From contig NZ_JQCL01000080.1 in assembly GCF_001438845.1 (NCBI RefSeq), positions 286,073 through 350,072 of the forward strand: DNA of 64,000 bases. The letters run 5' to 3'. Position 1 is the stretch's first letter. The number at the start of each line of letters is the position of its first letter. Source of the DNA: Lactiplantibacillus xiangfangensis. GTDB lineage: Bacteria; Bacillota; Bacilli; Lactobacillales; Lactobacillaceae. Under the pieces are notes generated by a model that searched no databases, was not told the origin of the DNA, and saw only the letters and a program-made list of their open reading frames with translations. The translations under genes and the position numbers were made by a program. Of the stretch, positions 9,461-18,142 are shown piece after piece.

Positions 9461-10045
9461 TTAAACCCGACTTGTTAATTGATTATGATTACCGAGCCAC
9501 TTGGCCAACCGTTGGTAAACTAGTCCGAAGACCGTTCCAACCAGAACACCTTTGATCAAGTTGAACGGTACCACCACAAACAAAACAAACTTGCTTAATG
9601 ATAATTGGAGATTGAAGCCCATGACCTGTAAATAAAACGGCAATACAAACGTTAAGTTAGCCGTCGACTCGACCACGGTCAAGACAATCGTTGCTATTCC
9701 TACTGCCAATGGTAACCGGTACTTAGGGTTACCTTTGTAGTAGCGCAAGACAACTGCAAAGACAATGATCAAGCTAGCAGAACCTAAGAAGCTTGCTAAT
9801 GAACCGATTAGATCATAAATGGCAAACCCCATCGTCGCAGAATGAATCACTAACTTTAGCACCGTGATGGTGAACGCACCACCGACCCCGTAAAGTAATA
9901 ACCCAATCAAAATCGGAATATCCGAGAAATCAATCTTCATCCACGATGCCGCGGGAAGAATCGGAAACTCCAGTAACATCAATACATATGCACACGCGCC
10001 GAGTAAGGCAATGCCCACTAGTCGGCGTAACGTCGTTTGTTCCAT
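9461..10045 (-). CDS. ribU: riboflavin ECF transporter substrate-binding protein RibU
   Basis: 194 residues, with about six hydrophobic helices. It fits the RibU family of energy-coupling-factor S-components: LEFPILPAASWMKIDFSDIPILIG is the conserved riboflavin-binding segment, and the small-residue helices would dock with the shared EcfT. It takes up riboflavin together with the EcfAA'T module encoded elsewhere. An FMN riboswitch plus terminator in its leader supports the substrate. ATG after AGGAGGGTGCGTT. Length is usual for the family. Confidence 0.95.
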   Translation of the reverse strand: MEQTTLRRLVGIALLGACAYVLMLLEFPILPAASWMKIDFSDIPILIGLLLYGVGGAFTITVLKLVIHSATMGFAIYDLIGSLASFLGSASLIIVFAVVLRYYKGNPKYRLPLAVGIATIVLTVVESTANLTFVLPFYLQVMGFNLQLSLSKFVLFVVVPFNLIKGVLVGTVFGLVYQRLAKWLGNHNQLTSRV

Positions 10046-10098
10046 AACGCACCCTCCTATGGGTCATCTTCAATTGAACCCCATTGTCATATCTAAGT

Positions 10099-10142
10099 AA
10101 AAAGACCGCACGAATAACATTTACTGTCATCCGGGCGGTCTT
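10099..10142 (-). terminator. riboswitch-controlled terminator before ribU
   Basis: Minus strand AAGACCGCCCG / CGTGCGGTCTT hairpin followed by TTTTT, placed between the FMN aptamer and the ribU ribosome site. This is the expected expression platform: FMN binding would favour termination. Confidence 0.85.
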
Positions 10143-10170
10143 ACTTGCAAGTTTATGGCAAATAAGCTCG

Positions 10171-10285
10171 ATCTTCTTTATACCAGACTTTAACTGTCGA
10201 CTTTGGAATTACACCAAATCACTATGCCACTGCATAGGTCGCGGGTTTTTACCGCCGGTCGGGAATTACACCCTGCCCTGAAGAT
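10171..10285 (-). ncRNA. FMN riboswitch (RFN element)
   Basis: The minus strand contains the RFN core: AGGGTGTAATTCCCGACCGG, then CGGTAAAAACCCGCGACC, then GGTGTAATTCCAAAGTCGAC and GTTAAAGTCTGG. The closing P1 helix is visible as ATCTTC (10280-10285) pairing with GAAGAT (10171-10176). It controls ribU alone. Confidence 0.95.
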
Positions 10286-10344
10286 GAACCAAATATTTAT
10301 TTTTACATTTATATTTTAAGCGCAAAGTTATTAAAATGCAAGCG

Positions 10345-11061
10345 CTATCTTTCACCTTTTAGCTTACTAATTTCAATTGGCTTCAATTTCCGGTACTCAC
10401 CTGGTTGCAAGCTCTGCAAATCTAGAACGCCGTACCGCTCGCGCTTTAGCTTCGTTACGGGATGCCCGATCGCCGCCAGCATATTCTTCACTTGGTGGTT
10501 ATGGCCTTCATGAATCGTCAATTGGACCAAAGCATTATTTTTTTTATGATCGCTATCTAACAAGTTAGACTTCGCTGGTGCGGTCATCCGACCTTCAATT
10601 TCAACACCTAACCGGAGTTGTTTTAAGTCGGCGTTCGTCGGCACCCCTTCGACCTTTGCTAAGTATGTCTTTTTAACTTCATACTTAGGGTGGGTCAAGC
10701 GGTTAGCTAAGTCACCATCATTAGTCATGATCAATAAACCCGACGTGTCGTAATCTAAACGGCCCACTGGATAGATTCGTTCAGGGACGTCCTTAAAGAA
10801 GTCCATCACCGTTTTACGGCCCTTTTCATCGTGGACAGTCGTAACGACTCCCCGTGGCTTGTAAAACAAATAATAGACTAGGCTTTCCGCGTTCAACGGA
10901 AGCCCCTTCACTTCAACGTGGTCACTTGGTTCCACTTTAACCCCAAGCGTGGTCACAGTCTTTCCATTAACTTTGACGTATCCGGAAGTGATCAACACTT
11001 CGGATTTACGTCGGGAAGCAACACCCGCTTCCGCCATTACTTTTTGTAAACGTTCTGCCAT
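10345..11061 (-). CDS. rluB: 23S rRNA pseudouridine synthase RluB
   Basis: 238 residues of the RsuA/RluB family. An N-terminal S4 domain (1-60, [21 protein letters not shown]) is followed by the catalytic domain with GRLDYDTSGLLIMTNDGDLANRLTHP, whose Asp in RLDYDTSG is the nucleophile. It modifies 23S rRNA near the peptidyl transferase centre. The start ATG overlaps the scpB stop (TAATG), so it is the last gene of the xerD-ribT-scpA-scpB-rluB chain. Confidence 0.94.
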   Translation of the reverse strand: MAERLQKVMAEAGVASRRKSEVLITSGYVKVNGKTVTTLGVKVEPSDHVEVKGLPLNAESLVYYLFYKPRGVVTTVHDEKGRKTVMDFFKDVPERIYPVGRLDYDTSGLLIMTNDGDLANRLTHPKYEVKKTYLAKVEGVPTNADLKQLRLGVEIEGRMTAPAKSNLLDSDHKKNNALVQLTIHEGHNHQVKNMLAAIGHPVTKLKRERYGVLDLQSLQPGEYRKLKPIEISKLKGER

Positions 11062-11669
11062 TAGTTTTCCTCTCGATCTTGGTCATCACCCTGCAATTTA
11101 TCTTGAAACGCATTGAGAAACAGGTCCGTTTCCGGTGCTGGATTTTCAGCATCGCTCAGGGCGTCCAAATCAATTGTAGGTAAGTCGTCTAGTGTCTTTA
11201 AGCCAAAGTAATCTAAAAATAATTCAGTCGTTCCGTACAAAATCGGTCGTCCGGGTTCGCTTAAGCGTCCCGTTTCGGTGACTAACTGTCGTAAAACGAG
11301 CTTCTGAATCGTTGAACCACTTTGAACCCCCCGAATCTCATCAATTTCAATCCGGGTCAGTGGTTGCCGGTACGCAATAATTGCGAGTACTTCCAGTGAG
11401 GCCTGTGACAGGCTCGTCGACAACGGTGCTTCAAAGTACCGTTTCAACACTGGTGCAACCGCGGCCTTCGTTGCCAAGCGGTAAGTATTCTCAGTCGACA
11501 GCACCATCAGTGCACAGTCGGGGTCCTGGTCATACTTGGTCGCTAGGTTGGTCAACATCGTGGTAATAGCCGGCTTAGCAAAGCTCGTGGCGTGTTCAAT
11601 CTCCGCCACGGTGATTCCTTCATCACCAGCTACAAACAGTAGCCCTTCAATTTGTTCAATGTTCGTCAT
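11061..11669 (-). CDS. scpB: segregation and condensation protein B
   Basis: 202 residues with paired winged-helix domains: [20 protein letters not shown] at the N-terminus and [22 protein letters not shown], the ScpB signature, near residue 98. It binds ScpA and SMC to form the bacterial condensin. It overlaps scpA by 14 bases and abuts rluB. The acidic tail ([12 protein letters not shown]...) is variable in the family. Confidence 0.96.
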   Translation of the reverse strand: MTNIEQIEGLLFVAGDEGITVAEIEHATSFAKPAITTMLTNLATKYDQDPDCALMVLSTENTYRLATKAAVAPVLKRYFEAPLSTSLSQASLEVLAIIAYRQPLTRIEIDEIRGVQSGSTIQKLVLRQLVTETGRLSEPGRPILYGTTELFLDYFGLKTLDDLPTIDLDALSDAENPAPETDLFLNAFQDKLQGDDQDREEN

Positions 11670-12423
11670 GCTGTTGTTCTTCCCGCCTTAAAGTTAAATG
11701 AATCGGTCCCAATTGATCACGCTGCGTCAACTTGATCTGCGCTTGTTTCGTTAATTCGAGAACGGCCATAAAAGTTGTCACCAACATTTCATCGCTGGCC
11801 GTCACCGTAAACAAATCTGCAAACACCATCCCTGTCCGGTGCCGCTGCAACTGAGTTTTGATCTGAGTCATCCGAACGTCGATATTCACACTCTCAGCCA
11901 CGACCGTTTTAGTCAGTGGTCGTGCCCGGCGTCTTTTCTCGACTAACTGCCGAAATGCAGCCTGCAGATCATCGACCGTAATTCCGGCCGTGAGCTTAGG
12001 CGTACTCAAATCACTAGGCACTAGCATCGCTTCGCGTGTGAAATGTTGATGGCGCGCTTGTTCCTTGACCCGTAATTCGCCAGCAGCTTCCTGATAGACT
12101 TTATAAGCCAACAGTTCTGCCACTAAGGAATCACGAGGGTCATCTTCAGCTGCATCCTCGTCATCATCCGGCTCTGGTTGTGGCAACAAGTAACGACTCT
12201 TAATCGTCATCAAAGTTGCTGCCATGACCAGATAATCACCCGCAATGTCTAATTTTAACGCCTGCATTGAGTGCAAGTAATCTAGGTACTGCTGGGTAAT
12301 GTCAGCGATGGGGATATCATAAATATCCATTTTGTTCTGCCGAATCAAATGTAACAGTAGATCAAGGGGACCTTCAAATTCAGAAATTTTAATGGTGATT
12401 GGTTGTTGTTGATTGTTTGTCAC
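11656..12423 (-). CDS. scpA: segregation and condensation protein A
   Basis: The kleisin subunit of the SMC condensin. Hallmark N-terminus [29 protein letters not shown]; the C-terminal winged helix ([26 protein letters not shown]) binds the SMC head, and the middle is acidic. I chose the GTG at 12423 (255 residues) since GGGAG lies 7 bases upstream; the in-frame ATG at 12444 lacks a ribosome site. The start lies inside the end of ribT, implying coupling. Confidence 0.95.
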   Translation of the reverse strand: MTNNQQQPITIKISEFEGPLDLLLHLIRQNKMDIYDIPIADITQQYLDYLHSMQALKLDIAGDYLVMAATLMTIKSRYLLPQPEPDDDEDAAEDDPRDSLVAELLAYKVYQEAAGELRVKEQARHQHFTREAMLVPSDLSTPKLTAGITVDDLQAAFRQLVEKRRRARPLTKTVVAESVNIDVRMTQIKTQLQRHRTGMVFADLFTVTASDEMLVTTFMAVLELTKQAQIKLTQRDQLGPIHLTLRREEQQHDEH

Positions 12424-12772
12424 GATTTCGCTCCCATTCGCCAATAATTGACGCCATGTCTAAGGTTCCCATGACCCGCTTTTGCGGGTACAGCGCTGCT
12501 AGTTCATCCAACATCTGTTGTTGATTGTCGGCCGTCCGTTCTTCTGGTGACAGCGAGTCGTGGTGAACTAAAACAAAATCAGGACCAACTTCGATACCAA
12601 CGATCCCGCTAAAGTCACCGTCGGCTTGCCGCCACAACAAGAGCTGATGATTATCAGTGGCAAGGTACCACTGCATCTCGGTCTGCAAGTGCGCTAGGTC
12701 TTTGAAATCAGGAATAAACGATAACAATCCCATCGCTACTTTCTCATAATCTTTTCGATATTTAACTAGCAA
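12389..12772 (-). CDS. ribT: RibT-like GNAT-family protein
   Basis: 127 residues starting at TTG behind AAGGAGGGCCACG. MLVKYRKDYEKVAMGLLSFIPDFKDLAHLQ and LLLWRQADGDFSGIVGIEVG resemble RibT, the small GNAT acetyltransferase encoded between the rib operon and scpA in Bacillus. Here no other rib biosynthesis gene is present and the gene sits between xerD and scpA. The expected acetyl-CoA loop (R/QxxGxG/A) is not visible: the matching place reads SPEERTADNQQQML. It may therefore have lost acetyltransferase activity. Family call from fold and neighbourhood. Confidence 0.75.
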   Translation of the reverse strand: MLVKYRKDYEKVAMGLLSFIPDFKDLAHLQTEMQWYLATDNHQLLLWRQADGDFSGIVGIEVGPDFVLVHHDSLSPEERTADNQQQMLDELAALYPQKRVMGTLDMASIIGEWERNRDKQSTTTNHH

Positions 12773-12786
12773 CGTGGCCCTCCTTA

Positions 12787-13704
12787 CTAAGCACGCGGAT
12801 GGTATTTATTATAGACTTCCGCAAGTCGTTTTTTCGTAATGTGCGTATAAATCTGGGTCGTGGAAATATCCGCGTGTCCTAAAAGTTCCTGGACGACCCG
12901 TAGATCCGCACCATTTTCCAAAATGTGAGTTGCAAACGAGTGGCGCAACGTATGGGGCGTGACGTTTTTTTCAATTCCAGCGGCTTTAACTTCCGCTTTT
13001 AAATTTTTCCAAACGCCCTGCCGCGTGAGTTGCCCACCGTGATTATTTAAAAACAAGTACGTATTGCGACGCTTAGGTGAGGCAAGTTTCGGACGGGCAG
13101 TCTTTAAGTAACGCTCCACAAAATCAATGGCAACGTCACCAATCGGGATAATCCGTTCCTTGTCGCCCTTCCCAATCGTTTGAATCAGTCCTAAGTCTAA
13201 ATGCAAATCGTCAAGTTTCAAGTTAATGGTCTCGCTGACCCGCAATCCAGTCGCGTACATCACTTCTAAGATCGTCCGATCGCGTAATCCCAACGGCTTG
13301 TCCAGCTTAGGAACGGCCAGCAGTCGCTCCACTTCATGGGGTGATAGCACCTGTGGCAAATGTTGAGCGCGCTTAGGGGTATCGATCTTAATCATGGGAT
13401 CACTGTCAACTTGGTGTAGCTGCGCCAAATACTGAAAAAACTTACGCAGACTAGAGACACTGTGGATAATCGTATTCCGTGATTTACCCCCATCGTCTAG
13501 AAATTGCAAGTAATTCAGTAAAACGTAGCGGTCGACATCGTTATAATCAGTAATCTTTTGGGTCATCAAATATTGGCTAAATTCCGTTAAATCTTGAGAA
13601 TAGCTCTTAATACTATTCGTTACAAGGCCGCGCTCAACACGCAAAAAATGCAGGTAATCAGCAAGCTGGTCCTGCATTCGTTGCTCAATCTTCGGCTTGC
13701 TCAT
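12787..13704 (-). CDS. xerD: site-specific tyrosine recombinase XerD
   Basis: 305 residues. N-terminal SAM-like core-binding domain (10-95) and catalytic domain with ATGLRVSE (first Arg), IGKGDKERIIPIG (Lys), HTLRHSFATHILENG (HxxR), LGHADISTTQIYTH (His and the nucleophile Tyr). With XerC or alone it resolves chromosome dimers at dif. In B. subtilis-type genomes this family lies in similar housekeeping clusters. It overlaps the upstream cvfB-like gene by 20 bases. Confidence 0.93.
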   Translation of the reverse strand: MSKPKIEQRMQDQLADYLHFLRVERGLVTNSIKSYSQDLTEFSQYLMTQKITDYNDVDRYVLLNYLQFLDDGGKSRNTIIHSVSSLRKFFQYLAQLHQVDSDPMIKIDTPKRAQHLPQVLSPHEVERLLAVPKLDKPLGLRDRTILEVMYATGLRVSETINLKLDDLHLDLGLIQTIGKGDKERIIPIGDVAIDFVERYLKTARPKLASPKRRNTYLFLNNHGGQLTRQGVWKNLKAEVKAAGIEKNVTPHTLRHSFATHILENGADLRVVQELLGHADISTTQIYTHITKKRLAEVYNKYHPRA

Positions 13705-14572
13705 CGGTTGGTTCCACCAACTTGATTTCGCCAGGTTCCTGACTGATCAAGCGTTGTTTTAATAAATTACCGACGGCCCGCTTGAATTGGGACTTGCTGA
13801 TACCAAAGTACGTCCGGATATCTTCCGGATCACTCTTATCCCAAAATGGTAACTTATGGTCCGCTTGATGTTGGAGTGCGGCCAACAACATCTGTGCATC
13901 ATCACCAATTTCTTCGTATCCCCGTGGTTTAAGCGACAAGTTCAGTTCGCCATCACGTAAATAGCCGATGACGCGGGCCTTCATATGTTGGCCCAAGCGT
14001 GGTTCTTGATCCCGTTCTGACGGGTGGACGAAGCCTAAGTGGTTATCATCAGTAATAACCGTTGTCCCAACAATTTTCAACCGTAAAACGGTCACTTCAG
14101 TATCCGAATTTTTGACTTGTTCTTTATTATACGGCGTCGCCAATGCTTGGAAGTCCGTCATTTCAGCTAAGGTTCCCCAAAGCCGGTCTTTATTATCACG
14201 TGTTAATTTAATGTAAAGCCGGTCATCCTTTTTTGGCCATAAACGACTGATCGTTGGGAGTTCATCCAACGAAACCACTAAGTCTTTGTTAGGTAACCCA
14301 ACATCAACGAATACGCCCAAATCATGGCGTGTCCGGACAACGGTCCCCCAGACAAAATGGTCAAACGAGATTTCTGGCACGTGGCGCGTCATTTGATGCC
14401 GGTGATCTTCATTCTCATAAACAAAGCCTTCGTAAGAACCACCAATGTGTAATGGCTTTTCCGGTTCATCCTTATCGACCCACAACGTTTGACCATTGGC
14501 CTGTACAAAGTACGCGTCATCATTTTCATCGGTCACCTTTGCAGTAACCACCATTCCCATAATACTGTCCAT
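13685..14572 (-). CDS. CvfB/YitL-type S1-like RNA-binding protein
   Basis: 295 residues with several S1-like modules: GMVVTAKVTDENDDAYFVQ at the N-terminus, FDHFVWGTVVRTRHDLGVFVDVG (about 90-112) and a GFVHPSERDQEPRLGQHMKARVIG segment, then a C-terminal winged helix (YFGISKSQFKRAVGNLLKQRLI). This layout matches CvfB (YitL), an RNA-binding regulator of virulence factors in staphylococci. The ATG has AAAGGAG 8 bases upstream. It heads the overlapping run into xerD. Confidence 0.85.
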   Translation of the reverse strand: MDSIMGMVVTAKVTDENDDAYFVQANGQTLWVDKDEPEKPLHIGGSYEGFVYENEDHRHQMTRHVPEISFDHFVWGTVVRTRHDLGVFVDVGLPNKDLVVSLDELPTISRLWPKKDDRLYIKLTRDNKDRLWGTLAEMTDFQALATPYNKEQVKNSDTEVTVLRLKIVGTTVITDDNHLGFVHPSERDQEPRLGQHMKARVIGYLRDGELNLSLKPRGYEEIGDDAQMLLAALQHQADHKLPFWDKSDPEDIRTYFGISKSQFKRAVGNLLKQRLISQEPGEIKLVEPTDEQAED

Positions 14573-14590
14573 TAATTTTGCTCCTTTAAC

Positions 14591-15049
14591 CTACTGTAAA
14601 CTAAGATGTAGGACTTGAATAATGCAATAAGTAATTCCGGCCGCAATAATTGGGCCGGCGGCGATGCCCTTTAATAAGACAACCCCCATAATCGTTCCAA
14701 ACACGAGGGCCACCGTAATCTCCGGCGTCGCTGACAAGAGACCGACCCCGTGAAAAGACAGGACCGATACCAGGACACCACACGCGACCGCGATCCAACC
14801 GACCGGCGATTTAAACGCGTGCAACAAATCCCGAAACCCAATCTGACCGGTCGCAATTGGAATCAAGATGGCAACGGTAATAACCGTTACACCCCAATTA
14901 ATCCCTTTTTGACCGATCGTGGTTAAAAGTTTATTCGTATTCGGAATTAACTTGATCAGCAAAACCACTCCGGTCGCAATTTGTAACGACTGATTTTTTC
15001 CTAACCAGGCGACGACCAAAATTGCTAATAAAAATAACCAACTTTCCAT
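14591..15049 (-). CDS. UPF0756 (DUF441) membrane protein
   Basis: 152 residues of mostly hydrophobic sequence with about four membrane helices ([46 protein letters not shown] and the [15 protein letters not shown] / [19 protein letters not shown] pair). It fits the DUF441 family, whose function is unknown. The ATG at 15049 follows GAGGTGTCGT; the longer frame starting at a GTG begins inside that ribosome site. Confidence 0.85.
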   Translation of the reverse strand: MESWLFLLAILVVAWLGKNQSLQIATGVVLLIKLIPNTNKLLTTIGQKGINWGVTVITVAILIPIATGQIGFRDLLHAFKSPVGWIAVACGVLVSVLSFHGVGLLSATPEITVALVFGTIMGVVLLKGIAAGPIIAAGITYCIIQVLHLSLQ

Positions 15050-15167
15050 ACGACACCTCACGTGATATTTATTGTAACTGAAAACGCCCCGAATTACGAG
15101 GATTCACGGCAATTAACCGTTAAAAGTCCCAACCCAAAGCTAAGAGCTTGGCTACAGCTATGTAAAT

Positions 15168-15195
15168 AAAAAGCCGTCGCAAAGCGACGACTTTT
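15168..15195 (-). terminator. terminator after pyk
   Basis: Minus strand GTCGTCGC TTT GCGACGGC followed by TTTTT, 23 bases past the pyk stop. Confidence 0.9.
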
Positions 15196-15217
15196 CGAAA
15201 TCAAATTAAATTTGATC

Positions 15218-16978
15218 TTAAAGGGCGTTTGAAGCACCGCGGTAAACAATCCCACGACGTGAATCAACGGTGATCAATTGACCATCGGCAATCACAGTAG
15301 TGGCATCCTTAACACCAACGATAACAGGAATACCCATTGAGATACCAACAACGGCAGCGTGTGAAGTTAAACCACCATTTTCAACAACTAAAGCGCTAGA
15401 CTTTTCGATTGCTGGTAAGTAGTCTTTGTCGGTAGTCTTAGTAACTAAGACGCCGCCTTCAACAGCCTTGTCGATAGCTTCTTGTGCTGACGTTGCGATT
15501 ACGGCTTTACCGATAACCGTTTCATCACCAACACCTTGACCATCAGCTAACTTAGAACCAATTAATTGGATCTTCATGATGTTAGTCGTACCGCGTTCGC
15601 CAACTGGCACACCGGCAGTAATCAAGATTAAGTCGCCTTCCTTGGCAAAGCCAAGTTCAACGGCTTTAGAAGCAGCTAAATCAAACATGTCATCAGTGGT
15701 TTCTGGTTTGTCAGCCACGATTGGTTGAACACCCCAGTTAACCATTAAGCCACGTTGAGTCCGTTCGTCAAAAGTGATTGCCAAGATATCAGCATTAGGA
15801 CGGTACTTCGAAATCATCTTAGCAGTGTAGCCAGATTCAGTCGCAGCAACAATCGTCTTGATGTTTAAGTTCTTAGCAGCACGGGCAATCGCAATACCGA
15901 TTGTTTCCGTAACACTCGTCTTGTCGAAACGGTTTAATTGTAACGTTCCGTTTTCAGCCAAAGTGTTTTCAGCCTTTTCGTCGATCTTAGCCATCATGGC
16001 AACAGATTCAACAGGGTAAAGACCGTTAGCACTTTCACCAGAAAGCATCGTTGCGTCAGTACCGTCAAAGACAGCGTTGGCAACGTCAGATGCTTCGGCA
16101 CGAGTAGGACGTGGGTTTTCTTGCATTGAGTCTAACATTTGGGTAGCAGTAATAACTGGCATACCTAAAGCGTTACACTTCTTGATCAAGCTCTTTTGTA
16201 CCAAAGGCACATTTTCAGCTGGAATTTCAACACCCATGTCACCACGAGCAACCATCAAACCATCACAAACCTTAAGAATTTCATCGACATTGTCGATACC
16301 TTCTTGAGATTCGATCTTAGGGAAGATTTGAACGTGTTCCATGTGCTTTTCTTCAAGTAATTCACGGATGTCTAAGACATCTTGTGGCTTACGAACGAAT
16401 GAAGCAGCAATGTAGTTGATTTCATGATCCAAACCAAAACGAATATCGTCTGAGTCTTTTTCAGTAATCCCAGGTAAGTTGATAGAAACGCCAGGAGCGT
16501 TAGTACCCTTACGTGAGCCCAAGACGCCGGCATTTTGAACAGTCGTAACTAATTCGCGATGTGCATCGTCTTTTTCGTCAATCTTCATGTCTAATAAACC
16601 ATCATCGAAGAGGACATGACCGCCAACATGAACATCGTCATAAAGGCCATCATAGGTAACGGCAATTTTTTCCTTGGTTGATTCAAGTGAATCGTCCATG
16701 GAAATACGTACCTTATCACCGATCTTGTATTCAGACTTACCGTCTTTTTGAACGGTCGTCCGAATTTCAGCACCCTTGGTATCAAGCATGATACCAACAG
16801 TCTTACCTGTAATTTTTTCTGCTTCGTGGACCTTGTTTAAACGATCCAAATGTTCTGCATGATCTCCATGTGAGAAGTTAAAGCGGAAAATATTTGCGCC
16901 GGCTTCGATCAATTTAACAATAGTGTCAGTATCGGTGCTGGCAGGACCAAGTGTTGAAACAATCTTGGTTTTCTTCAT
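15218..16978 (-). CDS. pyk: pyruvate kinase
   Basis: 586 residues. Converts PEP and ADP to pyruvate and ATP, the last step of glycolysis. MKKTKIVSTLGPAS, FNFSHGDHAEH, MLDTKGAEIRT and the catalytic IFPKIESQEGI / MVARGDMGVEIP segments are all present. Residues from about 480 form the extra C-terminal PEP-utiliser-like domain (GGLTSHAAVVGISMGIPVIVG) typical of Bacillus and Lactobacillus enzymes; the THR-His-type catalytic loop here reads TSHA. It follows pfkA by 88 bases without a visible terminator, so pfkA-pyk is probably one operon. Confidence 0.98.
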   Translation of the reverse strand: MKKTKIVSTLGPASTDTDTIVKLIEAGANIFRFNFSHGDHAEHLDRLNKVHEAEKITGKTVGIMLDTKGAEIRTTVQKDGKSEYKIGDKVRISMDDSLESTKEKIAVTYDGLYDDVHVGGHVLFDDGLLDMKIDEKDDAHRELVTTVQNAGVLGSRKGTNAPGVSINLPGITEKDSDDIRFGLDHEINYIAASFVRKPQDVLDIRELLEEKHMEHVQIFPKIESQEGIDNVDEILKVCDGLMVARGDMGVEIPAENVPLVQKSLIKKCNALGMPVITATQMLDSMQENPRPTRAEASDVANAVFDGTDATMLSGESANGLYPVESVAMMAKIDEKAENTLAENGTLQLNRFDKTSVTETIGIAIARAAKNLNIKTIVAATESGYTAKMISKYRPNADILAITFDERTQRGLMVNWGVQPIVADKPETTDDMFDLAASKAVELGFAKEGDLILITAGVPVGERGTTNIMKIQLIGSKLADGQGVGDETVIGKAVIATSAQEAIDKAVEGGVLVTKTTDKDYLPAIEKSSALVVENGGLTSHAAVVGISMGIPVIVGVKDATTVIADGQLITVDSRRGIVYRGASNAL

Positions 16979-17066
16979 AAGAAAAATCTCTCCCTTGAAA
17001 GTTTTTTATAAAAAGACATTAACGTCATTTTTATCAAAGTTTAGTAATAAAGCGGTTAGCACTGAT

Positions 17067-18029
17067 TTAGTGGAATGAAAGTTCTTCGTTCAACTTGCTA
17101 AGTGATAATTCCGCTTTATGTTTAGAATCGAATAGGTCTAGGATGTCATGGCTAACTAATTGGTTATCTTGAATCCCAACTGCTAAACCACCCTTACCGC
17201 TAAGTAAGAGTTCAACAGCGTAAGCACCCATCTTGCTTGCCAAGACACGGTCCTTAGCCGTTGGACGACCACCACGTTGCATATGACCAATGGTGTTGGC
17301 ACGAGCATCAAAGTCACCATATTGTGATAACTTTTCGACGAATTCGTCGGCGCTCATAACCCCTTCAGCCAAGACAACGATGTTGCAACGATGACCATTT
17401 GCACGGTTGTGCTTAATCTTGTTTGCGATAGTTTCCATATCCCAATCAAGTTCTGGGATCACGATTGCATCGGCACCGGCAGAAACACCAGCCCACATTG
17501 CAACGTCACCAGCGCCACGACCCATAACTTCCACAACGAAAGTCCGGTCATGACTGTGAGCCGTATCATAAATGCGATCAAGTGCTTCAACGTCGGTATT
17601 AACGGCCGTATCAAAACCAATCGTGAAATCAGTAAATGGAATATCGTTGTCGATTGTTCCGGGAAGACCAATCGTGTTGTAGCCGTGTTCAGTTAAGCGT
17701 AAGGCACCATGGTAAGAGCCATCGCCACCAATAACGACTAAGGCATCGATACCGAATCGCTTCAGTTGTTCGATTCCTTTTAATTGACCTTCTACATGAG
17801 CAAACTCAGGATAACGTGCGGAATATAACAAGGTCCCACCTTGGTTGACCACACCGTCAACATCTGCTGCTTCAATTTTATGAATGTCACCAGCAACCAA
17901 CCCAGCAAAGCCGTAGTTGATGCCGTATGCTTCTAACCCTTCGGCCATTGCTTTACGAGCAACGGAGCGAACGGCCGCATTCATACCAGGAGCGTCGCCG
18001 CCACTGGTTAAAATACCAATGCGTTTCAT
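17067..18029 (-). CDS. pfkA: ATP-dependent 6-phosphofructokinase
   Basis: 320 residues, the usual bacterial PfkA length. [21 protein letters not shown] binds [14 protein letters not shown] carries the GGDGS loop, [23 protein letters not shown] carries the catalytic Asp in TIDND, and [11 protein letters not shown] binds fructose 6-phosphate. It commits sugar to glycolysis. Start after GAGGTGAAAAA. Probably first gene of pfkA-pyk. Confidence 0.98.
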   Translation of the reverse strand: MKRIGILTSGGDAPGMNAAVRSVARKAMAEGLEAYGINYGFAGLVAGDIHKIEAADVDGVVNQGGTLLYSARYPEFAHVEGQLKGIEQLKRFGIDALVVIGGDGSYHGALRLTEHGYNTIGLPGTIDNDIPFTDFTIGFDTAVNTDVEALDRIYDTAHSHDRTFVVEVMGRGAGDVAMWAGVSAGADAIVIPELDWDMETIANKIKHNRANGHRCNIVVLAEGVMSADEFVEKLSQYGDFDARANTIGHMQRGGRPTAKDRVLASKMGAYAVELLLSGKGGLAVGIQDNQLVSHDILDLFDSKHKAELSLSKLNEELSFH

Positions 18030-18142
18030 TTTTTCACCTCAGGCAATAAATTGAGTTCGTAACTCCATAAGTGATTCTAACACTTTTAAAACTGATTGTC
18101 TGTTATTTTCGCAAATTAAATCATGGTGAAAACGCCGTCAAA

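Noticed and set aside
12424-12444. ATG start for ScpA at 12444
   Set aside because: No ribosome site; the GTG seven codons later has GGGAG at good spacing.
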